From Nanobdellota archaeon (GTDB taxonomy: Archaea; Nanobdellota; Nanobdellia; Parvarchaeales; Parvarchaeaceae), in contig JAJYWD010000006.1 of assembly GCA_021791655.1 (NCBI GenBank), positions 1 to 37,466 of the forward strand: a stretch of 37,466 bases of DNA, given 5' to 3'. The notes under the pieces were generated by a model. That model saw only the letters and a program-made list of their open reading frames with translations, was not told the DNA's origin and ran no database searches. A program made the translations under genes and the position numbers. Each line of letters opens with the position of its first letter. Positions within the stretch are counted from its first letter, which is position 1. Below are positions 15,994 through 23,735 of this stretch, one piece after another.

Positions 15994-16681
15994 TTGAAAA
16001 CCTCCGTTTAAGCGCCTCTCTTTCAATCTCGTATATTTTTTGCGCCCCTTCTTTTCCAAGTTCTATTACTTTTTTGAGGTCCTCCTTGCTCACCTTACCG
16101 TCTAGCTGCAGGAGAAGTATCTCCCCCTTTGATGGCAAAAAAGCCATTGGAACGTCTGTAGCTCCACCCTCAAAATCCTCCTCTTCCTTAGTGAGATCCA
16201 ATACAACCGAATCTCCTATCTTACCACCGGCAACCGATGCCACTAAGTCGCGCATTGGCAAACCGGCATCCGCGCATGCCATTGAAGCAGCGGTAAGACT
16301 AGCACATCTAGTTCCGGCATCGGCCTGTGTCACGTAAACGTTTATGTTTATCATCATCTGTGGGAATTCTTCGACCATTATAGCCCTGTTCAGGGCATTC
16401 ATTAACACCTCAGCTATCTCCATGTCCCTGCGGTCTATGCCAGGTTTAGCTCTGTCAGGTACAGAGAACGGCATCATGTCATACTTAACCATAAGCACTG
16501 CGCGGTCCATCTTCTCGAAGTGCCTTGGTTTCACTTCGTCAGGTCCGTACACTGCCGCAATCGCTTCCGTATTGCCTATCCTGAATCTGGCGCTTCCTTT
16601 TGCATTCGGGACCACACCGACTTCAGCCTCTATCTTCCTCAGCTCGTCAAATTTTCTTCCGTCAAATCTTTGTTCGTACAT
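15977..16681 (-). CDS. rrp41: exosome complex exonuclease Rrp41
   Basis: Catalytic RNase PH-type subunit for phosphorolytic 3'-5' decay and tailing of RNA. Clear motifs: ARFRIGNTEAIAAVYGPDEV (31-50), the RPRH-like KPRHFEKMDRAVLMVKYDM, QADAGTRCASLTAASMACAD (119-138), and VLDLTKEEEDFEGGATDVPMAF region, where D176 is in the place of the catalytic Asp. The 234 residues are usual. Start overlaps rrp4 by 20 bases. Confidence 0.96.
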   Translation of the reverse strand: MYEQRFDGRKFDELRKIEAEVGVVPNAKGSARFRIGNTEAIAAVYGPDEVKPRHFEKMDRAVLMVKYDMMPFSVPDRAKPGIDRRDMEIAEVLMNALNRAIMVEEFPQMMININVYVTQADAGTRCASLTAASMACADAGLPMRDLVASVAGGKIGDSVVLDLTKEEEDFEGGATDVPMAFLPSKGEILLLQLDGKVSKEDLKKVIELGKEGAQKIYEIEREALKRRFSNESKS

Positions 16682-17345
16682 AATCCAAAAGTTTATCCAC
16701 CTTCTCCTTCAAGTTTGGGTCGTAGTAGCTCTCGTCTATGAGTTTTATCACGGACAGAGCAGCAACCCTGTTCTTCTCGTCACCGTCAATCCATACTATG
16801 CCGTTCTGACCTATGAGTATATTGCACTTCGTCGTTGTCTTTATTGCATTTATGGTAGCCCCTTCTTTCCCTATGAGCCTGGGAAGTTTCACCGGTTCGA
16901 CGCTGCTTATCGTTCTGGTCGGTAGTTTCGAGTATCTGCTACCCCTCATTGATAGATCAGCCATTCTACCCGGGGACACCCTGAAAATTCTGGCATATAT
17001 AAGGTCGTCCCTCTCGATTACGCTATCCAGTTCGCCAGGGTTTACTCTCATGTTCAGGTCCCTCGCATCCAGCCTGGTATAATAAGGGACACCTATATCC
17101 ACCACCCAGTACTTGTTACTTACTTCCGTAATCTTGCCTATCACTTCATCCCCTTCTTGTGGTATGTATATGCTTCTTATCGGGGATACCGTCGCGACGT
17201 CTCCGTTGTACCCGACGGTCCCTAAGTATTTGGAGAATATCTTGTTTCCTTCCGTGTATGTCCCGTCTCCGCCGCGGCCCTCGTCCGCTATCAGTTCTCC
17301 GGGAGTTACGGCCTCGTAAGAGCCGAAATATTTCATCTCAATCAT
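16662..17345 (-). CDS. rrp4: exosome RNA-binding cap subunit Rrp4
   Basis: Cap protein that guides RNA into the exosome ring. N-terminal domain 1-60 (TPGELIADEG), S1 domain about 62-135 (EGDEVIGKITEVSNKYWVVD), then a KH domain with LPRLIGKEGATINAIK and the GKEG loop at 159-162. The 227 residues are normal. It overlaps the sbds stop by eight bases. Confidence 0.95.
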   Translation of the reverse strand: MIEMKYFGSYEAVTPGELIADEGRGGDGTYTEGNKIFSKYLGTVGYNGDVATVSPIRSIYIPQEGDEVIGKITEVSNKYWVVDIGVPYYTRLDARDLNMRVNPGELDSVIERDDLIYARIFRVSPGRMADLSMRGSRYSKLPTRTISSVEPVKLPRLIGKEGATINAIKTTTKCNILIGQNGIVWIDGDEKNRVAALSVIKLIDESYYDPNLKEKVDKLLDYVRTKI

Positions 17346-18018
17346 TCCTCCTTATGTTTATCTTTCCGTGTGTGACACTTCTTAGCTTGCTCAAAAGCTC
17401 GTTTTCGTTTCCAGCCTTAACCGAGAAGCTTATTTCTAATCCGGTGTCAGTTCTGTTATTCGATTTAATTTCACCTAATCTCTTTATATATAAAAGTGTT
17501 TCGTTTCCGAATTCTACCGGCACTTCCGCGGTGTAATTGAACTCCCCCATTTTTATCGGAAGCGTCTTTTTTAGCTCAGCCAACAGTTCGTTAACGTGCT
17601 CCCTCTCGGGTTTGTTAGCGTCGAAATTATGGTGCACCCCCACGAGTGCTAGTTCTATCCGTTTTCTTGGGATCGGTAAGTTGGTGGTGCTGTCTATCGC
17701 CATCGAGGCCATCGCATCTATTACCCTATTTTTGAGAGTCTCGGTCTGCTTTGCCCTATACGCGCTGCTCACCTGTACTTCTCCTTCCTTTATTATGCGG
17801 GCTGCTATCGCGGAGACGTCGTCGGTCTTGAATTCCTTTTCGAGGTTGCCGGCAACTTCGCCTTTTCTTGCATCTTTAAATATTCTGCCGACGAGCAGTG
17901 CAGACTTTACGTCAGAACTCCTGCCATCCCTGAGCTGCATGGCCTTATCACAGTCCACCCAAATCTCGTACCTTTTGTCTTTTATCTGCAATTTCGCTAA
18001 TACCCTGTCTTCCATCAA
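17338..18018 (-). CDS. sdo1: ribosome maturation protein SBDS homologue
   Basis: SBDS family (Shwachman-Bodian-Diamond syndrome protein), which acts in large-subunit maturation. The N-terminal FYSH domain shows KRYEIWVDCDKAMQLRDG, followed by the GEVAGNLEKEFKTDDVSAIA stretch and a three-domain arrangement ending in a ferredoxin-like domain with RLGEIKSNN. The 226 residues match. ATG doublet at 18018/18015 leaves the exact start open by one codon. Neighbours rrp4 and psmA are the conserved archaeal context. Confidence 0.93.
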   Translation of the reverse strand: MMEDRVLAKLQIKDKRYEIWVDCDKAMQLRDGRSSDVKSALLVGRIFKDARKGEVAGNLEKEFKTDDVSAIAARIIKEGEVQVSSAYRAKQTETLKNRVIDAMASMAIDSTTNLPIPRKRIELALVGVHHNFDANKPEREHVNELLAELKKTLPIKMGEFNYTAEVPVEFGNETLLYIKRLGEIKSNNRTDTGLEISFSVKAGNENELLSKLRSVTHGKINIRRND

Positions 18019-18047
18019 ACTATGAATTGTAAAAAAGCCTTATACTA

Positions 18048-18758
18048 TTATATGTACTTCTCTGCTTCCTCTTTCGAGAATTTGCGGAAGCCTCTGTTAG
18101 AAACGGTTGCGATCTCGAACCTATCCGCACTTATCTTAACAGATCCTGCCTTCAAACTTTTTACCGCTATCTTTATGAGAGACTCTTCATCTAGGCCCTC
18201 CTTGTAATTGCTTTCTAGATACTTGTTTATCTCCGACGAATTCTCGCCTATCGCTATCGCTTTGTAGCGGAAGAATATCCCGCTGGGCTCCAGCATATAT
18301 AGCATCGGCTTGTCGCTCTTTATGCCTCCGAACAGTATACTTACGCCGTACGGTCTTGCGCCCCCGTACTGAGTAAAAGCCTGCATTTCCGCGCTTATCT
18401 CCTTTATGAGCAAAACTATGTCCGCGGGGTCATTGTACGTTATCCTGTACTGCTGGGCGCTGACCTGCGCTTTTCCTATCAATGCATGCCCATCGGCTAT
18501 CATCCCAGATATTGCTGCCCCGAGATGCTCGTCGACTTCGAATACTTTCTCTATGCTTTCCGGCACTATCAGCTTTTCTACTTCCGGCAACCTTTTGTCC
18601 GCAACAAATACGATCGAGTCCTTTCCAACAAGGCCGATAGTGGCAGAACCCTGGGAAACTGTCTTTCTTGCGTATTCAACCTGCAGGAGTCTTCCATCCG
18701 GACTAAAAAGCGTTATAGCACGATCATAACCCATTAATTCATTCTGAGATTGCTCCAT
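18048..18758 (-). CDS. psmA: 20S proteasome alpha subunit
   Basis: Forms the outer rings of the 20S proteasome. Signature: GYDRAITLFSPDGRLLQVEY (about 10-29) and ARKTVSQGSATIGLVGKDSI, the archaeal alpha type with an N-terminal H0 helix and gating YDR motif. Catalytic beta subunits are not in the window. Start MEQSQNELMGYDRAI overlaps rnp2 by 20 bases; the in-frame Met nine residues in would remove H0 and is less likely. Confidence 0.97.
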   Translation of the reverse strand: MEQSQNELMGYDRAITLFSPDGRLLQVEYARKTVSQGSATIGLVGKDSIVFVADKRLPEVEKLIVPESIEKVFEVDEHLGAAISGMIADGHALIGKAQVSAQQYRITYNDPADIVLLIKEISAEMQAFTQYGGARPYGVSILFGGIKSDKPMLYMLEPSGIFFRYKAIAIGENSSEINKYLESNYKEGLDEESLIKIAVKSLKAGSVKISADRFEIATVSNRGFRKFSKEEAEKYI

Positions 18759-19068
18759 ATTTTGCCTCCGATAATTTCAATTTCTTAAGACTGCCACTCA
18801 TTGTCAGTGTCAATGCATTTGATGAAGAAAACTTCCTCATCATCGATACATTAAATATGAAGCTATATTTATATTTATTGTTTACAGCGACTGCTATGAG
18901 GGAGCCACTATCGGTCCTCGCGAAAGTCTCTTTTATTACGCGAAGGTTGGCTCTTATGTTTAGGAACGGGTCCATGCGGTTAACGGTTGAGAATATGACC
19001 TTTGAAACGTCTTCTTCATCATTGGGACCGTCAATGGACAATAGTATATACCTCCTTTTTGTTCTCAT
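18739..19068 (-). CDS. rnp2: ribonuclease P protein component 2 (Pop5 homologue)
   Basis: Pop5/Rpp14-family protein subunit of RNase P, which trims pre-tRNA 5' leaders. It begins MRTKRRYILLSIDGPNDEED, keeps the central RVIKETFARTDSGSLIAVAV region and ends in a short helical tail. At 109 residues the size is right. Position before psmA, sbds and rrp4 is the same as in the known archaeal exosome superoperon, which supports a divergent sequence match. It starts two bases after the small membrane-protein gene. Confidence 0.8.
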   Translation of the reverse strand: MRTKRRYILLSIDGPNDEEDVSKVIFSTVNRMDPFLNIRANLRVIKETFARTDSGSLIAVAVNNKYKYSFIFNVSMMRKFSSSNALTLTMSGSLKKLKLSEAKYGAISE

Positions 19069-19070
19069 CC

Positions 19071-19262
19071 TTACTCTTCTTCGTAATAGTTTACGACGTA
19101 CACTACCGCAGCCGCGACGATAGCTGCCATCCCTGTAAGCATGTAGACGTTAGCATTAATGCCAAAAGCGCTGTCTATCCAACTGTAGAACAGCGATACA
19201 AAACCTATAAAGACGATTATCCCTATAACCGCCATCAATATCCACTTCTCCCAATTTTGCAT
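19071..19262 (-). CDS. two-TM small membrane protein heading the exosome/proteasome operon
   Basis: This 63-residue protein has two hydrophobic helices, about 7-27 (WILMAVIGIIVFIGFVSLFY) and 38-58 (VYMLTGMAAIVAAAVVYVV), with an acidic tail YYEEE. I do not recognise a family. It is the first gene behind the operon promoter and is two bases from rnp2, so it should be co-expressed with RNase P, proteasome and exosome subunits. A role in holding one of these at the membrane is speculation. Confidence 0.65.
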   Translation of the reverse strand: MQNWEKWILMAVIGIIVFIGFVSLFYSWIDSAFGINANVYMLTGMAAIVAAAVVYVVNYYEEE

Positions 19263-19290
19263 ATTGGATAAGAATTTTCTACTACGTGGG

Positions 19291-19300
19291 TATTTAAATC
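19291..19300 (-). promoter_or_regulatory. TATA box of the rnp2-psmA-exosome-srp54 operon
   Basis: The palindrome-like tatttaaatc is centred about 33 bases from ATG 19262, predicting a transcript start near 19268. No comparable element is seen before the other operon genes, and overlaps or gaps of a few bases run from here to rpoK, so this is the likely main promoter for about 7 kb. Confidence 0.55.
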
Positions 19301-19307
19301 GTTTTAT

Positions 19308-20837
19308 TCACACGAAATCCTTGAATTTTCCACTGTATTTCTTGCCGAGTTCCTTCGGCGCCAGATTCAGTATTATCGTCTTTATTACCATCATCTCCTC
19401 TATGCTATACCCAACTCCTTCTTTACCTTGGCCAGAGTCCTTGACTCCCCCGAACGGGAAATAGGCAGTTCCGTGCGACGGGGCCGCGTTTAGCGTCACA
19501 TTCCCCACTTGTAAGCTCTTCATTAGCCACCACGCAGAGTAGAAATTCTGCGTGAATACGGCCGAATCCAGACCGAAAGGGGAGGCATTGGCCACGGTGC
19601 GTGCTTCTTCCTTGTCCTTGACCCTTATCACCGTTATTACGGGACCAAATGTCTCCTCATTTGCTATAACAGCATTCAGTGGCACGTCCTTCAGTATTGT
19701 CGGTGCGTAATAATTGCCATTTCTCGTGCCGCCAGCAACTAATTTCGCTCCCTTACGGATTGCATCGTGTACCATGTCGTCAACCCTTTTTGCGCTTTCC
19801 TCGTTTATCAACGGCCCCATAGTTACGGATGTATCTTCAATCGGATTGCCGAATTTATAGTCGCTTATATGCTTGGACAGCAGTTCAACGAACTTGTCCG
19901 CTATTCCGTTTACTACCAGTATCCTGCTTATTGCATCGCATCTCTGACCCGCGAGTTCTAGCGAGCCTCTAACACACTCGGCTGCCGCAGAATCAAGATC
20001 TGCGTCTTCCAATACTATGGCTGTACCCTTTCCGCCGAGCTCCATATGTAATTTTTTCAGCCCGGAATCCTGCGCTATTTTCTTACCGACTGCAGTGCTG
20101 CCTGTAAAGCTTATCATATTTATTTTCTCGCTCTCAACCAGTTTGCCGCTTATCGCCCCGCCAGAGCCGGTAATAACCTGCAGTGTTCCCTCTGGTACCC
20201 CCGTCTTCCTTAGGACCTCCGTACACATAAGGAATGCGATGGGATCCGCACTTGGTGGTTTTATTATGACAGAATTTCCGGACAGAAGAGCAGGTATGAC
20301 CTTAGCCATAGAAGTAAACACTGAGTAATTGAAGGGCGTTATGCCGAGCACTACGCCTATCGGCTCTCTTATTACCAGTGCTATCTTCTGTGAGGTATCG
20401 CTAGCCCAGTCCCCCGGCAGGTATTCACCTATTATTTTCCTGGAATCTTCCATCGCCAGCCTCATCCTCTCTATAACCGCATTGATTTCCCCCCGCGCGC
20501 TTCTGCTCGCTTTTCCAGCCTCCAAACTTAACACCTCAGACACCTCATCCATGTGCTGGGACAATTCCTTTCTGCAAGTATTTATTAGTTCTATGCGGTC
20601 TATCGCCGCCATATCCCTTATCTTTTCTTTGCTCCTGTTTGCTGATTCTATGGCACGGTCCGCGTCATCGCTATCTGCTACACTGATTTCTGCGATCTTC
20701 TTGCCGGTAGCTGGGGAAATGAGTGGAGCGCGGTTTTTTGTTAGGGTCCATTTTCCGTCTATAAAGACCTTAAATCTCGGGACCTCCCCCTTTTCATAGA
20801 TTTCAGAAAAATATTGGCTAAGTTCTAATCTTTCCAT
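19308..20837 (-). CDS. gapN: NADP-type aldehyde dehydrogenase, likely non-phosphorylating GAPDH (GapN)
   Basis: ALDH superfamily, full length at about 509 residues. Cofactor site: ITPFNYSVFTSMAKVIPALL and NSVIIKPPSADP, ISFTGSTAVGKKIA. Catalytic Glu in HMELGGKGTAIVLEDADL (about 266) and catalytic Cys in LAGQRCDAISR (about 300). The GQRCDAISR wording is typical of archaeal GapN, which oxidises glyceraldehyde 3-phosphate directly to 3-phosphoglycerate without making ATP. Another aldehyde substrate remains possible. The frame opens at TTG 20852, but ATG 20837 sits about 26 bases from a TATA-like element and is preferred. Single gene. Confidence 0.8.
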   Translation of the reverse strand: MERLELSQYFSEIYEKGEVPRFKVFIDGKWTLTKNRAPLISPATGKKIAEISVADSDDADRAIESANRSKEKIRDMAAIDRIELINTCRKELSQHMDEVSEVLSLEAGKASRSARGEINAVIERMRLAMEDSRKIIGEYLPGDWASDTSQKIALVIREPIGVVLGITPFNYSVFTSMAKVIPALLSGNSVIIKPPSADPIAFLMCTEVLRKTGVPEGTLQVITGSGGAISGKLVESEKINMISFTGSTAVGKKIAQDSGLKKLHMELGGKGTAIVLEDADLDSAAAECVRGSLELAGQRCDAISRILVVNGIADKFVELLSKHISDYKFGNPIEDTSVTMGPLINEESAKRVDDMVHDAIRKGAKLVAGGTRNGNYYAPTILKDVPLNAVIANEETFGPVITVIRVKDKEEARTVANASPFGLDSAVFTQNFYSAWWLMKSLQVGNVTLNAAPSHGTAYFPFGGVKDSGQGKEGVGYSIEEMMVIKTIILNLAPKELGKKYSGKFKDFV

Positions 20838-20858
20838 TGTTTTAATAGTCAACCGTAG

Positions 20859-20868
20859 CTTATGAAAG
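20859..20868 (-). promoter_or_regulatory. candidate TATA box of gapN
   Basis: The minus-strand element ctttcataag lies about 26 bases from ATG 20837, fitting a leaderless mRNA and supporting the shorter start. Confidence 0.35.
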
Positions 20869-20936
20869 TTTTGTACCTAGATGTATACTGCCTGCGCAAG
20901 CCTTGCTATAACACCTGTACCAGTATAACTGTAGCT

Positions 20937-20962
20937 TAAAATCCGGACTTGTTAACATCCGG
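20937..20962 (-). terminator. weak hairpin plus T run after the helicase gene
   Basis: On the minus strand ccgga and tccgg (five-base arms, ten-base loop) are followed by attttaa, about 35 bases past the helicase stop. It could end the helicase transcript. The stem is short, so confidence is low. The remaining gap to gapN holds no gene that I can support. Confidence 0.3.
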
Positions 20963-20996
20963 CAATGCATAGAGCACTTTTCGGGTGCGACTCGCG

Positions 20997-23705
20997 TTAA
21001 GTCCAGTACTCTTTTGTCTCTATGTAATTTCTTTCCGCTTCTATTATTCTGTCGATAAGTTTTTCCTCATCCATGTTCGGATTTCTTAGTATCTTTGTGG
21101 CAGTTTTCGGACCTATGCCATAAGCGGCTCCGACTATACAGGCTCTGCCAGAATATGCGATATAAAGGGCTCCACTCTGCTTAAGGGCATTTGCAACCTT
21201 TAATTCCCCCCCTCTTGTCTTCTTACCACCAAACAATTTCTTTATTACTGGTGCATAGATGTCCTTCTGTGTCGTTTTATAGAAAGCGATATACCTTGCC
21301 CCACACCGGCTGCACTTTATGCCGTCTGCGTTTCCCGCACGCATCTCCCCAATATTTTTACCGCAGTTCATACAAGTAAGCGCCAACACGGTGTTGTCAA
21401 GCCTGTCTAGCACCATCTGTCGGAACGCCTTTTTGGCATCGTCTGGCCGCATTAGGGATCCGCCGTATGTGCTGTCTATCCCTTCATAAGCGAGAGGGGA
21501 CGGCATACCGGAGTTTATACTTATCTTTACATCTCCGGCGTCTATCGCCTTTATTACCGCCTCTGCCGTAGAAACGTCGACCTTCTCTGACAGTATCTCA
21601 TTCAGCGTTTCCTCTTCCAGTATCGTACCTTTGTATATGTCTATGAGGGTGTGCATTCTCATTTTGGTTATATCCGCGTTACGGTTTATCACCCCGAATC
21701 TCTTTGCGACGTTAAGGAATCTGTGTTCGTAGAGAGAACTCCTTTTTATGCTGCTCTCGACCAAGGCTTTCACGTCTTTTATTTCGTGCAGCAATTCGCG
21801 CAGTTTATCGGGCTGCAGTACAGTCTTTATTATTATCCTATACGGGTCTATCTTGCTGAGGACGCTCTCGCCGAGTATCTCCGAAATTTTGGTTGCTAGC
21901 GCCTTCGCTAGAGCTTCATTGACCCTGTTGCCAAATGTCGAGTGTATAACTATGAACTCGTCTATCTTTTCTATGAGAATGGTCTTCGCGTCGGGCATCA
22001 CAAAATTCGTCTTTTGCTCAGTTAGTATCGAGAACTTGTCTGCGAACCTCTTTCTCATTTCGGCTGCTTTCTGTGCTACGAAATCGTAGACCGGCATTAG
22101 CTCTCCTTCCCACGCTGGTATTGCCCCTATCTTGTTTTCCGCCCTTATCACGTTCACTTTGCCACTTTCTACTCCAACGACTTTCCATGTTTCCCCCTTC
22201 ATCACGAAGTTGTCGCCAGGTTTGCTGTTTTCCGCCACGAAATTCTCATCCAATAAACCTATCTTCTTGTTCAGCTGCTTGTCTATTACGAGATATGTTT
22301 TCTTTTCTGGTATGGATGAAATGTTCTGTATGTAGAATAATAGCCCTTTCCTAGTCCTTATGAGGCTTTCACCGTAGTATCTGATGAAATAGTGCCTTAT
22401 CAGGAAATCTATAATCTCGTTGAGTTTCCCCTTCTTCAGTGTTGAGTATGCATAGGTTCTCTTCAGAATCTCGAACATCTCCTCTGGCTTGTTTACACCA
22501 TCTATTATAAGCCCCACCATCTGGTGCGCCAAGATGTCAAGAGAATTGAGCGGTAGCTGTGCCCGCTCGAATCTGTCCTCTTTCCTGCACTCATCTATCG
22601 CAAGGCTCTCAAGATAGTCGTCTATGCTTATGGTAAGTATCTTCCCCTTTGACACGCCCATCTCGCGATGATTGGATCTGCCTACTCTCTGAATTAGCTT
22701 TATCACCTGTCTTGGAGACATGTACTGTATCACCAGATCCACGCGGCCTATATCTATACCGAGTTCCATGGAGCTGGTGGCGATCATCACGTTTATTTCT
22801 CCTATCTTGAATTTGTTTTCTATCTCGGTTCTTATCTCCTTTGAAAGCGAGCTGTGATGCACTTCTATTTTCTGGTCTTTAAGTAGCTTGGACAACCTGG
22901 ATCCTAGCAGTTCTGCGGTCTCTCGCGTATTGGTAAAGATCAGTGTTGACTTTGAATTCATTATCTCGTTGCGTATGTATTTTAGTCCGTCTGCAGTAAC
23001 GTGGCTAACATTCTCAGACCGTGCTATGTCTTCGTCTTCGACGTCTATGGCGGGATAAATGACCTCTACCTCATACTGCTTGTTGCCCTTGAAGTTTATG
23101 GCCTTTGTGCATCCTAAGAGTCCCTTAGCCGTATCGAAGTCTGCTATCGTTGCACTCAAACCAACTATCTGCACATTCGTAAGCCTCTTTATTCTTTCTA
23201 GCCCTATGCTGAACTGAGTACCGCGCTTGGATTCCATCAGACTCTGCACTTCGTCAACTACTATGTATTTTACTCTTTTTAGGTTCTCGATCATCTTCTT
23301 GCTGAGTAGCATTGCCTGCAGCGTTTCCGGTGTTGTGATAAGACAGTGAGGTGGCATTCTGACCTGATTGGCACGCTCATACGCAGTCGTGTCTCCGTGC
23401 CTTATATCGACCTCTACCCCCAGCAGATTAGCAAGCCTTATTACGCTCTTGAAGATGTCCCTGTTGAGCGATCTCAGCGGCGTTATGTACAGTAGGTCTA
23501 TCCCCCTCTCTTCCGGGTTTATCCTGTCTAGGAACGGGATGAATGCGCATAGAGTCTTCCCGTAGCCAGTGGGTGCACTTATGATTATATTGTCTCCTTT
23601 CTGAATTTCCGGTATGGCTAACTTCTGTATCTCTGTGAGGGATGAGAAGCCACACGCGGCTAGCGCCTTTTTTAATTTTGAACTTAGATTGGGATTTTCT
23701 TCCAT
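20997..23705 (-). CDS. lhr: Lhr-family DEAD/DEAH helicase with C-terminal zinc finger and HhH
   Basis: Superfamily 2 helicase of the large-helicase-related family, which acts in DNA repair and R-loop or fork processing. Motif I SAPTGYGKT (43-51), TTPETLQAML, motif II DEVQ (151-154), motif III LSATI, motif V ATSSMELGIDIGRVDLV and motif VI QRVGRSNHR. After the winged-helix part comes a zinc site CMNCG and CSRCG (about 776-800) and a helix-hairpin-helix GIGPKTATKILR near the C-terminus. The Walker B box reads DEVQ, where Lhr proteins usually have DEVH. At 902 residues it is normal size. Divergent from cca with only 30 bases between. Confidence 0.9.
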   Translation of the reverse strand: MEENPNLSSKLKKALAACGFSSLTEIQKLAIPEIQKGDNIIISAPTGYGKTLCAFIPFLDRINPEERGIDLLYITPLRSLNRDIFKSVIRLANLLGVEVDIRHGDTTAYERANQVRMPPHCLITTPETLQAMLLSKKMIENLKRVKYIVVDEVQSLMESKRGTQFSIGLERIKRLTNVQIVGLSATIADFDTAKGLLGCTKAINFKGNKQYEVEVIYPAIDVEDEDIARSENVSHVTADGLKYIRNEIMNSKSTLIFTNTRETAELLGSRLSKLLKDQKIEVHHSSLSKEIRTEIENKFKIGEINVMIATSSMELGIDIGRVDLVIQYMSPRQVIKLIQRVGRSNHREMGVSKGKILTISIDDYLESLAIDECRKEDRFERAQLPLNSLDILAHQMVGLIIDGVNKPEEMFEILKRTYAYSTLKKGKLNEIIDFLIRHYFIRYYGESLIRTRKGLLFYIQNISSIPEKKTYLVIDKQLNKKIGLLDENFVAENSKPGDNFVMKGETWKVVGVESGKVNVIRAENKIGAIPAWEGELMPVYDFVAQKAAEMRKRFADKFSILTEQKTNFVMPDAKTILIEKIDEFIVIHSTFGNRVNEALAKALATKISEILGESVLSKIDPYRIIIKTVLQPDKLRELLHEIKDVKALVESSIKRSSLYEHRFLNVAKRFGVINRNADITKMRMHTLIDIYKGTILEEETLNEILSEKVDVSTAEAVIKAIDAGDVKISINSGMPSPLAYEGIDSTYGGSLMRPDDAKKAFRQMVLDRLDNTVLALTCMNCGKNIGEMRAGNADGIKCSRCGARYIAFYKTTQKDIYAPVIKKLFGGKKTRGGELKVANALKQSGALYIAYSGRACIVGAAYGIGPKTATKILRNPNMDEEKLIDRIIEAERNYIETKEYWT

Positions 23706-23706
23706 C

Positions 23707-23715
23707 TTTTTATAT
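23707..23715 (+). promoter_or_regulatory. TATA box of cca
   Basis: The element tttttatat is centred about 25 bases before ATG 23736, predicting a leaderless mRNA. It touches the start codon of the divergent helicase gene. A matching opposite-strand element (ttataaag, 23741-23748) inside cca could serve the helicase. Confidence 0.5.
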
Positions 23716-23735
23716 TCTGGTTTCTTATCTTCATT

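Noticed and set aside
15994-16059. Twenty-two-codon extension of the FAU-1-like gene
   Set aside because: These codons are within rrp41 and encode a basic stretch not expected in the family, which starts at the MKVKVRGIY motif.
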